A DNA stretch of 64,000 nucleotides from Fibrobacter succinogenes (GCA_902776765.1 CACYRP010000005.1:1-64000), one strand, 5' to 3'; positions 1-9,684 are shown, numbered from the stretch's first letter. The notes: generated by a model not told the origin, from the letters alone. Numbers and translations: made by a program.

Positions 1-2570
1 GCAAGCAAGAACACCACGTACAAGCCCGAAGAGCTTTCCTCAAATTCCTTGGACGAACCGCTCAAGGTCGTACTCACGCTCGGGTAATCCTTCAACAACT
101 TCTTTGCGATAGCGCGCATTTCTTCCACACCATCTCCAATCGTCTTGCCGGGTACAAGCCCAGCCTGGATTGTCGCCGCACTAAAGCGGTTGTAACGCGG
201 GAGCGACGGCGATGCCGACTGTTCCTTATACGTGATAAAGTTATCCAAGCTCACCAATTCGCCTTTGCCATTCTTGACCGTGAGCATCGAGAGGTTTTCG
301 GGCGTATCACGGTACTGGTAACCGACAGCACCGATAATATCGTACTGGCGCCCATCCTTATAGTAATCGCCATACGTCTGGTCGTTAATCGCAAGTTGCA
401 CCGCCTGCGCAATATCGTTCACCGAGACACCTTCTTCGTTGGCCTTGTCGCGCAAAATCTCAATGTGAAGTTCCGGTTTAGTAAAGCGCAAGTTGCTGTT
501 CACCACGCTAAAGACAGGGCTCTTACTCGCGGCTTCTTCGAATTTCGGTACAAGGTCGCGCAACACTTCGATATTCGGGGCCTGCAACACAAACTGCACC
601 GGAAGGCCACCGCGCTGCGTACTGATGCTCTGCGGTTCAAACACCATCACGCGCAAGTCCGGGTATTCGTTACCGAGCACTTGAATTACACGGGCTATTT
701 CACTCTGCGGGCGACGGGCTTTCTTGTCATCGTTCAAGAAAAGTCTCATTCTGGAGTTTCCCGCATTCCAAGCTCCCGCCTGGAATTCCGTGTATTCATT
801 GGAATCGAGAATCGAAATCACTTCATCGGCAAATTCATCCGCCATACGTTTGGTACGCGAGAGATTCACACCTTCGGGCATACTCATGTTCACCATGACC
901 GCGTTTGCATCTTCGGTAGGCGCCATTTCGCTACTCATGTTATTAAAGCAGAAATAAGCTGCCAAGAAAAGTGCCGCCACAATCGGGAACAACATCAATC
1001 GCCACTTGAGGAATCCACCTAGCAAGCGCGAATAGAACTTGTTAAGCCATTCAAAGAATGGTTCCGTCCATTTATAGAACGCGCCTTTTTTCTGGAGCTT
1101 TAAGAACTTAGAGCAAAGCATTGGCGAAAGCGTAAGCGCGCACAATGTCGAAAGGAACACCGTTCCAATCATCACCGCCACAAATTCGCGGAACAAAAGC
1201 CCAGTCGTGCCGCCCAGCGCAAGCACCGGAACAAACACCGCCATGAGCACCACAGAAGTCGCAATCACGGCAAAGAAAATTTCGTTCGTTCCCGCGACAG
1301 CAGCTTGTTTCGGCGTCATGCCGTTTTCAATCTTGTGGTAAATGTTTTCCACAATCACAATAGCATCGTCCACCACAAGCCCAATTGCAAGCACCATCGC
1401 CAAAAGCGTGAGCACGTTGATACTGAACCCGCAAAGATACAGCACAAAGAAACTTCCAATCACAGACACAGGCACCACGACCATCGGGATAAACGTCGTA
1501 CGGCCTTCACGAAGGAATGCAAAGATAATCGCAATCACGAGCACAAACGCAATGAAGATTGTCTCCACCACTTCCTTGATGGATGCGCGAATGTTAATCG
1601 AAGTATCGCGGCCATAAAGCAGTTCTACGCCTTCGGGAATTTCACGGCGAATATCCTCGACGCGCTTGTAAAACTCGTTTGCAATTTCCACGTGGTTACT
1701 GCCCGGCTGCGCCATGAGCGCAATCGTAATCGAGTTCTTGCCGTTGCGTCTAAAACCTGTTCGCGTGTCCTTCGGTTCGTAATGGATGTCCGCTACATCA
1801 GAAATACGGATAACAGTTCCGTCTGCAGCGGTCTTTACAGCAATATTGCCAAACGATTTCGGATCGAGAATTCGACCGAGCGTTCTAATCGAAAGCGTAG
1901 TTTCGCTACCTTCGATAGAACCGGAAGGAAGCTCCAAATTTCCCTTGCTCAGAGCCGCTGACATTTCGGCACCCGAAACGCCAAGAGCCTGCATGCGAAT
2001 CGGGTCAATCCAAAGGCGCACCACCGGACGCTTTTCGCCCCAAATAGCCACTTCCGAAACACCGTTAATCGTCTGCAAGCGTTCCTTCACATGGTTGTTC
2101 GCAATTTCCGAAACTTCCATTGGGTCTAGCTTATCGCTCACCAAGCTCACCATCAAAATCGGGTCGTTATCGCTATCAGACTTATAGACGGTCGGCTCGT
2201 CAACGTCATCAGGCAAGCGACGACGCACGCGGCTTACGCGGTCGCGGATTTCGTTTGCAGCCGCTTCCAAGTCCATGCCCGTTTCAAATTCAATGCTGAT
2301 GTAAGAGAAACCATCACGGCTTGTAGAAGTGAGCGCCTTAATACCAGACGCACTGTTGATGGAGGCTTCCAAAATTTCGGTCACTTCCGCTTCCACAACC
2401 GCCGCATTAGCACCGGGGTAAGAAGTACGCACCTGAATCAACGGATAATCGACGTTCGGGTATTCACGAATACCGAGTGAGGTCAATCCAAAAAATCCGA
2501 GCAACAGGATGACAAGCGCCATCACTGTCATGAGCACAGGGCGTCGAACAGAGAGTTGGCTTACGCTCAT
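1..2570 (-). CDS. RND-family efflux permease (AcrB/MdtC-like), 3' end outside window
   Basis: Inner-membrane proton-driven pump subunit of a tripartite efflux system. About 856 codons are visible; family members are usually 1,020-1,050 residues, so the C-terminal part lies beyond the left edge. The N-terminus MSVSQLSVRRPVLMTV leads into the first membrane helix and is followed by the family motif GIREYPNVDYP. Near residue 400 a helix reads AIGLVVDDAIVIVEN and holds the paired Asp of the proton relay, as in AcrB. The ATG at 2568-2570 overlaps the TAA of the adaptor gene (TAATG), so the two are translationally coupled. Substrate cannot be told from sequence; the HAE1-type multidrug class is most likely. 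Confidence 0.93.
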   Translation of the reverse strand, partial: MSVSQLSVRRPVLMTVMALVILLLGFFGLTSLGIREYPNVDYPLIQVRTSYPGANAAVVEAEVTEILEASINSASGIKALTSTSRDGFSYISIEFETGMDLEAAANEIRDRVSRVRRRLPDDVDEPTVYKSDSDNDPILMVSLVSDKLDPMEVSEIANNHVKERLQTINGVSEVAIWGEKRPVVRLWIDPIRMQALGVSGAEMSAALSKGNLELPSGSIEGSETTLSIRTLGRILDPKSFGNIAVKTAADGTVIRISDVADIHYEPKDTRTGFRRNGKNSITIALMAQPGSNHVEIANEFYKRVEDIRREIPEGVELLYGRDTSINIRASIKEVVETIFIAFVLVIAIIFAFLREGRTTFIPMVVVPVSVIGSFFVLYLCGFSINVLTLLAMVLAIGLVVDDAIVIVENIYHKIENGMTPKQAAVAGTNEIFFAVIATSVVLMAVFVPVLALGGTTGLLFREFVAVMIGTVFLSTLCALTLSPMLCSKFLKLQKKGAFYKWTEPFFEWLNKFYSRLLGGFLKWRLMLFPIVAALFLAAYFCFNNMSSEMAPTEDANAVMVNMSMPEGVNLSRTKRMADEFADEVISILDSNEYTEFQAGAWNAGNSRMRLFLNDDKKARRPQSEIARVIQVLGNEYPDLRVMVFEPQSISTQRGGLPVQFVLQAPNIEVLRDLVPKFEEAASKSPVFSVVNSNLRFTKPELHIEILRDKANEEGVSVNDIAQAVQLAINDQTYGDYYKDGRQYDIIGAVGYQYRDTPENLSMLTVKNGKGELVSLDNFITYKEQSASPSLPRYNRFSAATIQAGLVPGKTIGDGVEEMRAIAKKLLKDYPSVSTTLSGSSKEFEESSSGLYVVFLL

Positions 2571-3661
2571 TACTCCACCTCGTAATTGATCGAGTGACGC
2601 AAACCTTTAATCTTTACATCTGCGCCTGGACGCAAGCTCACAATGCCGGAAACAATGACCGTATCGCCCACATCAAGGCCCGAAAACACCTGCACGGACA
2701 TCGGGGTACGAAGTCCAGTCGTAATATGCTTAATCTTTGCCTTGCCGCCTTGGCTTACAAACACGTAAGCACCTTCCCTATCGAGAATCATCGCTTCGGA
2801 CGGAATCGTAAAGCTCTGCACGTTGCTTGCTTCCATAGCGACATTCACGCTCACAAAGCTACCCGCAATGAATTCGCCCTTGGAGTTATCGACATCGACC
2901 ATCACGCGGCGAGTGCGACTGCTTTCAGAAATCACGGCATCCAGTGCAGAAACAACGCCTTCTTTTTCAACATGGCGTTCAGCATCCTTGAGCGCAATCT
3001 TGTCGCCGACCTTGATTACAGAAGCGTAACGCTGCGGGAGCGCAAACTTCGCCTTGAGGCGGTTCACTTCGCTGAGCTCAGCAATCGGCGTTCCTGAGTT
3101 GAGCCAGGCGCCCACGGACACATCGACAAATCCAAGTTTGCCGCTAAACGGAGCGCGGACTTCGGTTTTTGCAAGTTGAGCGCGAATCAGTTCCACGCTT
3201 GCCTGCGCCGATTTGAGCGAAGCCTCGGCAGATTCCAAGTCCTGCTTTGTGGCACCATTCTTTTCAAAAAGACCGCGAATGCGTTGTTCCTTTTGCTCAG
3301 CAAGCATCCGGTTCGATTCTGCCTGCTTGAGTTGCGCACGGAGTTCAGAATCATCAATCTTAGCAAGGAGCGCGCCCTTCTTGACTACAGCGCCATCCTT
3401 TGCAGTAAGGCTCACCAAGCGGCCAGACATCGCCGCCGAGAGCGATACGCTGTTCCTCGGCACGAGAGTCGCCATAGTCTGGAAACTTTTGCCCTGCGAA
3501 GAAAGCTCAGCCACATAGCCTTCGACATTGAGCACTCGCTGGGCGCCAGCCTTTTTACCGCCATTACCTTTTCCACCAGGAGCTCCCTTAGCGGAATCAT
3601 CTTTACCCCCACATGCAACAAGAAGTAGAGAAGTCAATGTAACAACAAGAAGCTTTTTCAT
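2570..3661 (-). CDS. RND efflux periplasmic adaptor (membrane fusion protein), lipoprotein
   Basis: Periplasmic adaptor that links the RND permease to an outer-membrane channel. It has a lipoprotein signal with lipobox LLVAC (Cys17), then a Gly/Lys linker. Next come a biotinyl-lipoyl-like segment (PRNSVSLSAAMSGRLVSL), an alpha-helical hairpin rich in Ala/Glu/Gln (about residues 105-165), and the second lipoyl half containing VRAPFSGKLG. Beta-barrel and membrane-proximal domains follow (FVSVNVAMEASN, then GLRTPMSVQVFSGLDVGDTVIVSG). At 363 residues it is normal for the family. No outer-membrane channel gene is next to it within the window. A short period-7 array (3673-3692) lies just upstream of the start. 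Confidence 0.93.
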   Translation of the reverse strand: MKKLLVVTLTSLLLVACGGKDDSAKGAPGGKGNGGKKAGAQRVLNVEGYVAELSSQGKSFQTMATLVPRNSVSLSAAMSGRLVSLTAKDGAVVKKGALLAKIDDSELRAQLKQAESNRMLAEQKEQRIRGLFEKNGATKQDLESAEASLKSAQASVELIRAQLAKTEVRAPFSGKLGFVDVSVGAWLNSGTPIAELSEVNRLKAKFALPQRYASVIKVGDKIALKDAERHVEKEGVVSALDAVISESSRTRRVMVDVDNSKGEFIAGSFVSVNVAMEASNVQSFTIPSEAMILDREGAYVFVSQGGKAKIKHITTGLRTPMSVQVFSGLDVGDTVIVSGIVSLRPGADVKIKGLRHSINYEVE

Positions 3662-3672
3662 AGTAGGAAATG

Positions 3673-3692
3673 GGTTAGTGATTAGTGGTTAG
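3673..3692. repeat. Period-7 degenerate array (TTAGTGR type)
   Basis: About three units with 7-bp spacing (TTAGTGA, TTAGTGG, TTAG) lie 11 bp upstream of the adaptor start. Read in the gene's direction the strand is CTAACCA-like, the orientation seen at other gene 5' ends in this window. Confidence 0.6.
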
Positions 3693-3797
3693 ACGTTTTT
3701 CGCGTATTTAGACGCTTGAATACTGAAAAAGGTTGCTTAAAGTTTTTGGCTCCAAAAATAAGTTTTTTGGTTACACAATCGTGGCCTCACCACCTTT

Positions 3798-3823
3798 AAA
3801 CACGAGCTCCGCTCGTGTTTTTT
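3798..3823. terminator. Hairpin terminator-like inverted repeat
   Basis: Perfect 10-bp arms (AAACACGAGC and GCTCGTGTTT) around a TCC loop. The longer T run follows on the plus strand, although both neighbouring genes are minus. It sits after the 3' end of the 3858-4565 gene and may stop readthrough toward the efflux genes. Confidence 0.5.
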
Positions 3824-3831
3824 CCTAAGCC

Positions 3832-3860
3832 CCTACAACCTATAACCTATTACCTACTTA
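3832..3860. repeat. Period-7 degenerate array (CCTATAA type)
   Basis: Units CCTACAA, CCTATAA, CCTATTA and CCTACTT are spaced 7 bp apart. The array runs into the stop codon of the 3858-4565 gene. On the gene's own strand it reads as repeated TAGG/GTAG after the TAA. Confidence 0.65.
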
Positions 3861-4565
3861 AAACTTCACATTCATGAAGAGTGCACCGCCATCCTGATAA
3901 AATTCCGGTTCGAACTGCACTCGGCTAGAGAAAGACCTGGACGAAGTAGCGCGGTAAATGCGCACTGCATCAAGCATAGAAACCACACGGTTCAAAATCA
4001 ACGCACCGACAGAAACTTGGAACACAATGCGGCTCACGCGGAAATGACGCATGCGGCTCTTGAATTCTTCGATATGCTCCGTCGTTTCAGGATTGTCAGA
4101 ACTCCCCCAATCCCACAAGATATCTTTCGAAAACTCCTCGTCGATGTTCTTGCCAGAACGGATCATAGCCTGATTGTAATCCTCGTTCATATCCGGCGAA
4201 GAATTCTGACCGAACACGCCAGAGCGGCTGCGATAAGAACCCACCGTATTCAAAAGCGAAACATTCTTGCCGCCAGTAAATCCCGCATGGCGAACGGCGT
4301 AATTATGGGCAGACGTCACATAGCAGTCCCCCACCACATAAGAACCAATAGCGGTAACCCACAGAGCTAAATCAGTCCACACGAAAGGACGCACAAACTT
4401 CTGTTCGCCCAAATAAAGCTCGCCCATACCCGGCAAAAGAGCCGAAGCACCAACAGCCAAGAACACGTTTTTATCACTGTTCTTGTAAACGTTTTGGTCA
4501 ACGCTCACCACAATCTGCGAGAATGCAGCGACAGACGCAAGCAGTATGGCAAGAATGATGCGCAT
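3858..4565 (-). CDS. Exported DUF5683-like membrane protein, short paralogue
   Basis: Function unknown. The start chosen is the ATG at 4563-4565 (MRIILAILLASVAAFS), which gives a clean signal peptide and overlaps the TAA of the upstream gene (TAATG). A start 30 nt further upstream would bury the signal peptide. After the signal comes ASALLPGMGELYLGEQKFVRPFVW, the proline/glycine membrane-surface motif of the DUF5683 type, also present in the upstream gene. Two to three hydrophobic segments are visible, the last near IVFQVSVGALILNRVVSMLDAV. The protein ends VQFEPEFYQDGGALFMNVKF, compatible with an outer-membrane strand. It looks like a shortened duplicate of its upstream neighbour and is probably made with it. 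Confidence 0.75.
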   Translation of the reverse strand: MRIILAILLASVAAFSQIVVSVDQNVYKNSDKNVFLAVGASALLPGMGELYLGEQKFVRPFVWTDLALWVTAIGSYVVGDCYVTSAHNYAVRHAGFTGGKNVSLLNTVGSYRSRSGVFGQNSSPDMNEDYNQAMIRSGKNIDEEFSKDILWDWGSSDNPETTEHIEEFKSRMRHFRVSRIVFQVSVGALILNRVVSMLDAVRIYRATSSRSFSSRVQFEPEFYQDGGALFMNVKF

Positions 4566-5998
4566 TAGAATCCCCAATTTGCACGAACAGTCCAACCGAA
4601 GGAATCCTTGAACGACATGCCACTATCGAAATGCAAGCGTTCATACCAAGAGACGTCTTCTTCGTAAAGGACTTTGTTATGGGCGTTAGCCGTAAGGGCT
4701 GCATCAACAGCAGAAACGATATGGTTCAAAATAAGTCCACCGATGAACCACACCTGCCTGTCGGCATAATCGTTGGCTTTGCTGCGCATGTCGCGATACT
4801 TGTTCAAGTGTTTGGATTCACCCAGCGGAACAACTTCAGCAGCATCGTCTTCGAGATTCAAATCGTTGATCAAAGTTCCACCATCCTTAACATCATCCCA
4901 ACCTCGCACATAAGAACCTTCTGAAATCAACTGGAACAACTCGGATTCTTTGGCGAAAGATCTTTTGAAATCTCTCATTTCATCACCAAGTTTTTTGTTT
5001 TTGTCATTAAACCTGTTGTAATGCTGTTCGCTACCAGCAAACAATTCATTTTCTTGATAGCATGCGGAAGCATCACCATAGATAGCTTCGCAGAACGACT
5101 TGCGAGTGTTCATATAGCGATTACGGAACGTCGAAGGATAGAGCGAACCACCGGCATTGTAGAGATCTCGCATAGCACGTTCATAACGACCAATCGAGAA
5201 GTGTTCCTTCGCAAACTTTTTGTACTTGTCAACCTGCTGATTATACTTGTAAATGGAGTTGTAACCCCAGCCACTCCACAAGAACACTTCCAATGCAATA
5301 TAGACTCCACCACGGACGTAAGTCGAGGTATTGCCACCCACATACATTTGGCCTGCACCCGGCACCAAGAGAGAAAGGAACAAAGCCTTGCGCGGATTCT
5401 TATAACGGCCCTTCATTTCGTCAATACCGTTAACCTTGGAAACCTTTACCGGTCCAAGCAATTCGCGACGGCTCATGCTGTTAGACGAAGCAGCAACAGA
5501 GCTGCTGCTCAAGTTCGTAAGGCCAGCGGCCTGTGCTTGTGCTAAAGAATCTGCCTTACGGGTAGAATCGGCAAGCGCACGGACCCTTTCGGCTTCGGCA
5601 ATAGCAGCTTCACGCATCAAGGAATCCCGTGTTGCAGAATCAAGAACCGCCGTATCGACCGTTGCTACAGCAGGAGCCACATCTACTGCCGACGACATGG
5701 CATCCGCAACAGAAGAGCTAGACACAAGCGGAGCAAGCGATGAGGAGCTCGCAGGTACAACCACCGCAACAGACGAAGAACTCATGACAACCGTAGCAGA
5801 GCTCGACAGCGTTACTGGAGCAGGCGTCTGGACCGCTGCGGAACTTGCAGGTGCAGCCGGAACAGGATTTTCCACAGCCGGAGCCGCAGGAACACCGACT
5901 TCTTTTTCAAATTCATCGAAGAGGTCTCGCACTTGAGCAAAGGAGACCTGGGCGAGAGATAAACCAAAAACCAAGGGTAAAAGAACAAACTTGCGCAT
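4565..5998 (-). CDS. Exported DUF5683-like protein with polyserine/alanine linker
   Basis: Function unknown. Signal peptide MRKFVLLPLVFGLSLAQVSFA is followed by a roughly 150-residue low-complexity linker of Ser, Ala, Pro and Val with repeated SSS runs, typical of Fibrobacter envelope proteins. The conserved part begins near residue 200 (KNPRKALFLSLLVPGAGQMY), the DUF5683-type motif, with a hydrophobic segment and a later one at VWFIGGLILNHIVSAVDAAL. The middle region is charged and Tyr-rich (YKKFAKEHFSIGRYERAMRDL), possibly a helical repeat. The C-terminus (SFGWTVRANWGF) ends on an aromatic residue like an outer-membrane strand. The stop overlaps the start of the shorter relative downstream. 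Confidence 0.75.
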   Translation of the reverse strand: MRKFVLLPLVFGLSLAQVSFAQVRDLFDEFEKEVGVPAAPAVENPVPAAPASSAAVQTPAPVTLSSSATVVMSSSSVAVVVPASSSSLAPLVSSSSVADAMSSAVDVAPAVATVDTAVLDSATRDSLMREAAIAEAERVRALADSTRKADSLAQAQAAGLTNLSSSSVAASSNSMSRRELLGPVKVSKVNGIDEMKGRYKNPRKALFLSLLVPGAGQMYVGGNTSTYVRGGVYIALEVFLWSGWGYNSIYKYNQQVDKYKKFAKEHFSIGRYERAMRDLYNAGGSLYPSTFRNRYMNTRKSFCEAIYGDASACYQENELFAGSEQHYNRFNDKNKKLGDEMRDFKRSFAKESELFQLISEGSYVRGWDDVKDGGTLINDLNLEDDAAEVVPLGESKHLNKYRDMRSKANDYADRQVWFIGGLILNHIVSAVDAALTANAHNKVLYEEDVSWYERLHFDSGMSFKDSFGWTVRANWGF

Positions 5999-6030
5999 GC
6001 CTCTAAAATAGCAAAAAATGTTGTCAAAAC

Positions 6031-6058
6031 AAAAAGCCCCAGACTCAAATCTGGGACT
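6031..6058 (-). terminator. Rho-independent terminator of the MBG-repeat gene
   Basis: On the minus strand, arms AGTCCCAGA and TCTGGGGCT (one wobble pair) around a short loop are followed by TTTTTGTTTTG. It lies directly after the 3' end of the 6085-8979 gene. Confidence 0.8.
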
Positions 6059-6084
6059 TTCTACAACAAAACTCTATAAAAAAG

Positions 6085-8979
6085 CTATTTAATACGGATA
6101 CGTTGCGTAGATGCGCCAATGCGTACCATATAAATGCCCGCATTCGAAACCGGAATTTCAAAGTTCGGAGAATCAACAACGCCCTGGCGAACGACCTTGC
6201 CATTCATATCGATGACTGCAAAACGCTTTCCTGCCGTAGCACCGCTGACCAGAATCTGACGATTCATAGAAGAAAGTCCAAACGCCTTAACATCCTTGAC
6301 GCGAGCAATAGAAGTTTCCTGATCGGTAATCTTGAACGAGCCTTCAAGAACAACGACGAAGTTGACATTATCGAAGTTAGGTGAAATATTGACAAAGTCC
6401 GTCGCCACAAGTCCCATAGAATATTCTCCAAGGTCCTTTTCGGTCATGGACATTTCGCCCTTGTAAGAAACAAATTCCTTTCTGTATGCAAATTCTTCAG
6501 ACAACCAGGGTTCGCCAGGAATACGCATAGGACTTACATCAAAGCTCTTCTGGATTGTGATTTCTTCACCATCTTGATACATTGCAGTAATGTTTTCCCC
6601 ATAAATCGCAACGGTAATCTTTTGAGCGCAAGGCTTAATCCTAAAACTACCTTGACGAATCTTAACAGAATAATTCGAACTCGGTTTTTCTTTAGCAAAT
6701 GCTGCTGAAATAGCATAAGTTTCATCGTCCGGGAGCACGTTTTCGCCGGCCTGACGCTTCAGAACCAGTTCCGGAAGCACATCGCCATTAAGAAGTCCTT
6801 CAACTTTATATTCGAACTTTTCCGGATCCGCTTCACTATAGAACTTGGAAGTATCGGCAACCGTCACGGTCACTACCTTCGGCAACACCGTAAGAATATT
6901 TGCAACATATTTGGTTACGGTATAATTCTTATTGCTCAGAGCCCTTTGATCGAATGTGAGCGCATAATCGCCAGCATCGAGGAGGCCTGTCTTGTTAAGA
7001 GTAACATGAATGTTACCAAGTTCATCACCATCCAAAAGACTATCAGCAAACCACGTAAAGTCAGTCGGAATTTCATCACCATAAGTGATAGTATCGGGAT
7101 TAGCGGTAACCACCAACTTTCTCTGATCAATTTGCAAGACACCATCTGTAATATTGAACGTCACATTGGGATAGTTCACAGACGTATTCTTGAATGCACT
7201 GGCAGTAAGCCCCATAGCGTACTTGCCTGCATCCTTACCCGAAGCAATGGAATCGCCAGTATATTCGACAAACTTGAGAGAGTAAGCTTTGTTATTGGTA
7301 GATATATCAAAGCCCTGCACTGTATGTTCCTTACCATCGTACTGAAGCGATTCGGTATGGCCCTTAATCGTAACCACAATTTTGTCATTGTTGGCTGTGA
7401 TAGTCAATAGGCCATCAGTGGTACTCACAATGTAGTTCGGGTTTGATTCAGCATCGACAGTTGCGGTAATAACGTATTCACCGGCATTTTCGCCAGGTTC
7501 ACGCATCAAGGCAACACCCTTCAATTCATCTTGCACACCACCAAGCGTTACAATACCGTCGACAGTGTAAATCAATTCCGGATCTTTTTCGCCATACTTT
7601 TTCGTGACACTCGTTACGTTCAAAGTAACAGCTTTCGGTGTAATCGTAAGAGTACTCGGCACAGAAGTCAATGTGTAGTTAGGATTAGCGCCTTCAGCAA
7701 AACTAAGGTTCACGTCATATGTACCAATGTTTTCACCTTCGTCACGAGTAATTTTAGCACCATTAAGAGATTCACCTTCTACAAGGCCATCCACGGTATA
7801 CTTAAACTCCGGGTCCTTGTCGCCATAAATCTTTTCAGCTTTTACAAGAGCGACAGTCGCATCCTTTGGTTTAACCGAAAGCGTACCGTTCGTAGTCGTC
7901 ACTTTGTAGTTGGGGTTAGACACGGCATTCACGCTTGCAGAAATGGCATACTCGCCTACATTTTCAAGACCTGTTGAAGAGCACTTTGAGCAAGTAATCG
8001 AAACATCGTTCAAGACATCGTCACCAACAAGTCCCGTTGCCTTGTAAGTGAATTCTGGAGTTGCATCGCCATAAGTTTTCGAGACATCATCAACCGTTAC
8101 TACTGCAGATGCTGGCTGAATAACAAGCGTTCCATAAACGGCATAAATGTAATAATCTTTAGTTTCCACGCAATAAGCTGCATCACATTCACTTGCCTTG
8201 CCAGGCTTATCGGCAAGGAGTTTACCATCAAGAGAAACATTAATGAGATAGTTACCAACATCATCACCAGATTCTCGAGACAAAGTTATTTCACCTAACT
8301 TGCTATAATCGGCAGGGGCGATATTTCCATGGATAGCATATTCAAACTTCGGATCATCTTTACCATAGGTTTTTCCGATGCTTGCTACTACAATATGAAT
8401 TTTTGTCTTGGTGATAACCATCGACGCAGGATCGATAATGAAATCGTAATTGGGGAAGAGAGTGGTCAAATTTACAGATGGATCTTTGGAGATCTTAAAC
8501 TTTGCACCGACTTCTTCTTCACCATCGGCAACAACCAATTTTAAATTTTTATTCAAATCCGTGATGAAATGATCCAAAGTATCTGCATTTAGAGTGTTCA
8601 TTTCACTATCATCATCAATAGTCCAAGTCAGGTCTGGAATTTTTCCACCCAACTCTTTTTCTACATCGTCAATAACGATATGAACGACCTTAGGAGTAAT
8701 ATCAAATTTTTTCGTGACAACATCACCATTACTCAAAGTGATTGTTACGGAACCAGTCTCAGAACCGGCATTTATATTTTTACCGTAAGTTACCTCGGCA
8801 AAGTCGGACTCAAAAAACTCATCGTTACCACATATAACTTTTTTAACGGTGGGTTTCACCTGATTACCAGTAAAGTCCAAATTAGTAGTCGATATGTTGA
8901 CAGAACATTCATCGGCCGCAAAAACACCTGAAAACGCCGCAGAGGCGGCAAGAGCCAGCATTGCAATTTTTTTAATCAT
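6085..8979 (-). CDS. Large secreted MBG-repeat protein with C-terminal sorting module
   Basis: Probable cell-surface or secreted protein; role unknown. The start chosen is ATG 8977-8979 (MIKKIAMLALAASAAFSGVFA), which leaves AGAGAG upstream as ribosome site; the longer frame begins with TTG. After the signal peptide come at least six immunoglobulin-like repeats of the MBG/YGX type. They are marked by KTYGKDDPKFEYAI, KTYGDATPEFTYKA, KIYGDKDPEFKYTV, KKYGEKDPELIYTV, ITYGDEIPTDFTWF and KFYSEADPEKFEYK. The last 75 residues (QILVSGATAGKRFAVIDMNG, then GIYMVRIGASTQRIRIK) form a beta-sandwich tail like type IX secretion C-terminal domains. Similar tails occur in the 27757 and 17646 genes. It appears to be a single-gene transcript with its own promoter and terminator. 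Confidence 0.85.
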   Translation of the reverse strand: MIKKIAMLALAASAAFSGVFAADECSVNISTTNLDFTGNQVKPTVKKVICGNDEFFESDFAEVTYGKNINAGSETGSVTITLSNGDVVTKKFDITPKVVHIVIDDVEKELGGKIPDLTWTIDDDSEMNTLNADTLDHFITDLNKNLKLVVADGEEEVGAKFKISKDPSVNLTTLFPNYDFIIDPASMVITKTKIHIVVASIGKTYGKDDPKFEYAIHGNIAPADYSKLGEITLSRESGDDVGNYLINVSLDGKLLADKPGKASECDAAYCVETKDYYIYAVYGTLVIQPASAVVTVDDVSKTYGDATPEFTYKATGLVGDDVLNDVSITCSKCSSTGLENVGEYAISASVNAVSNPNYKVTTTNGTLSVKPKDATVALVKAEKIYGDKDPEFKYTVDGLVEGESLNGAKITRDEGENIGTYDVNLSFAEGANPNYTLTSVPSTLTITPKAVTLNVTSVTKKYGEKDPELIYTVDGIVTLGGVQDELKGVALMREPGENAGEYVITATVDAESNPNYIVSTTDGLLTITANNDKIVVTIKGHTESLQYDGKEHTVQGFDISTNNKAYSLKFVEYTGDSIASGKDAGKYAMGLTASAFKNTSVNYPNVTFNITDGVLQIDQRKLVVTANPDTITYGDEIPTDFTWFADSLLDGDELGNIHVTLNKTGLLDAGDYALTFDQRALSNKNYTVTKYVANILTVLPKVVTVTVADTSKFYSEADPEKFEYKVEGLLNGDVLPELVLKRQAGENVLPDDETYAISAAFAKEKPSSNYSVKIRQGSFRIKPCAQKITVAIYGENITAMYQDGEEITIQKSFDVSPMRIPGEPWLSEEFAYRKEFVSYKGEMSMTEKDLGEYSMGLVATDFVNISPNFDNVNFVVVLEGSFKITDQETSIARVKDVKAFGLSSMNRQILVSGATAGKRFAVIDMNGKVVRQGVVDSPNFEIPVSNAGIYMVRIGASTQRIRIK

Positions 8980-9011
8980 AAACCACTCTCTTTTAATCAA
9001 ACCCTAAGAAA

Positions 9012-9038
9012 AATATAATTTTTTACTTACTTTTTCAA
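9012..9038 (-). promoter_or_regulatory. Candidate promoter of the MBG-repeat gene
   Basis: On the minus strand TTGAAA (9033-9038) is followed 15 bp later by TATATT (9012-9017), or 17 bp later by TATTTT, about 35 bp ahead of the start codon. The spacing is short, hence modest confidence. Confidence 0.4.
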
Positions 9039-9081
9039 CTATCGATACCGTTAAAACGTTGTAAAATGGTGCAATAACAGC

Positions 9082-9108
9082 AAAAAACCGTCCCCCGAAA
9101 GGGACGGT
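9082..9108 (-). terminator. Terminator of the rpsF-rpsR-rplI operon
   Basis: On the minus strand a perfect 8-bp stem (ACCGTCCC / GGGACGGT) is followed by TTTTTT. It lies about 115 bp after the rplI stop codon. Confidence 0.85.
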
Positions 9109-9221
9109 CTGTAAGATTTACAGTGAATCTGAAGAGAATTACTTTTGGGTGCTACGCACCCGTCCGTAACTGCACCTCGGTCATAAAGCCAAACTAGTTT
9201 GACCTTGCGACTCTCGGTTTG

Positions 9222-9668
9222 TTACTTCTCAGCGACCACCCAAACCTTGACCTGTGCTTCAACGTCGCTGAAGACCTTGACAGTCACGGTGTAAACACCG
9301 AGCTGCTTGATCGGTTCAGCAAGGTCGATCTGAGCACGAGAAACCTTGACACCAGCCTTGGTGATTGCTTCAGCGATGTCACCTGCGGTCACAGAACCGT
9401 AGAGACGTTCGCCTTCAACAACGCGGCGTTCGAGGTTGACAGAAACCTGAGAAAGCTTTGCAGCAACATCGCCAGCAGCAGCGAGTTCCTTCTGGAACTG
9501 AGCTTCAACAGCAGCGCGGTTGTTTTCGATTTCGAGCTTGGCTTCCTTAGTTGCACGAACAGCGAGCTTGCGCGGGAAGAGGTAGTTACGTGCGTAACCA
9601 TCCTTAACCTTCACGACGTCGAGCATCTTGCCCAAGTGGGGGACGTTAGCCTTAAGAATAATTTCCAT
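9222..9668 (-). CDS. rplI: 50S ribosomal protein L9
   Basis: Binds 23S rRNA at the base of the L1 stalk and helps keep reading frame. It has 148 residues, the usual length. The N-terminal RNA-binding domain MEIILKANVPHLGKMLDVVKVKDGYARNYLFPRKLA contains the family signature. A long helix (about residues 41-75) then joins a C-terminal domain ending in TVKVFSDVEAQVKVWV. Last gene of the S6-S18-L9 operon, 16 nt after rpsR. Confidence 0.98.
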   Translation of the reverse strand: MEIILKANVPHLGKMLDVVKVKDGYARNYLFPRKLAVRATKEAKLEIENNRAAVEAQFQKELAAAGDVAAKLSQVSVNLERRVVEGERLYGSVTAGDIAEAITKAGVKVSRAQIDLAEPIKQLGVYTVTVKVFSDVEAQVKVWVVAEK

Positions 9669-9684
9669 AGTCTAGTTCCTCCTA

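Noticed and set aside
396..2187. Several plus-strand frames of 60-220 codons opposite the RND permease
   Set aside because: They are fully contained opposite a clear membrane transporter and give His/Arg/Thr-rich products.
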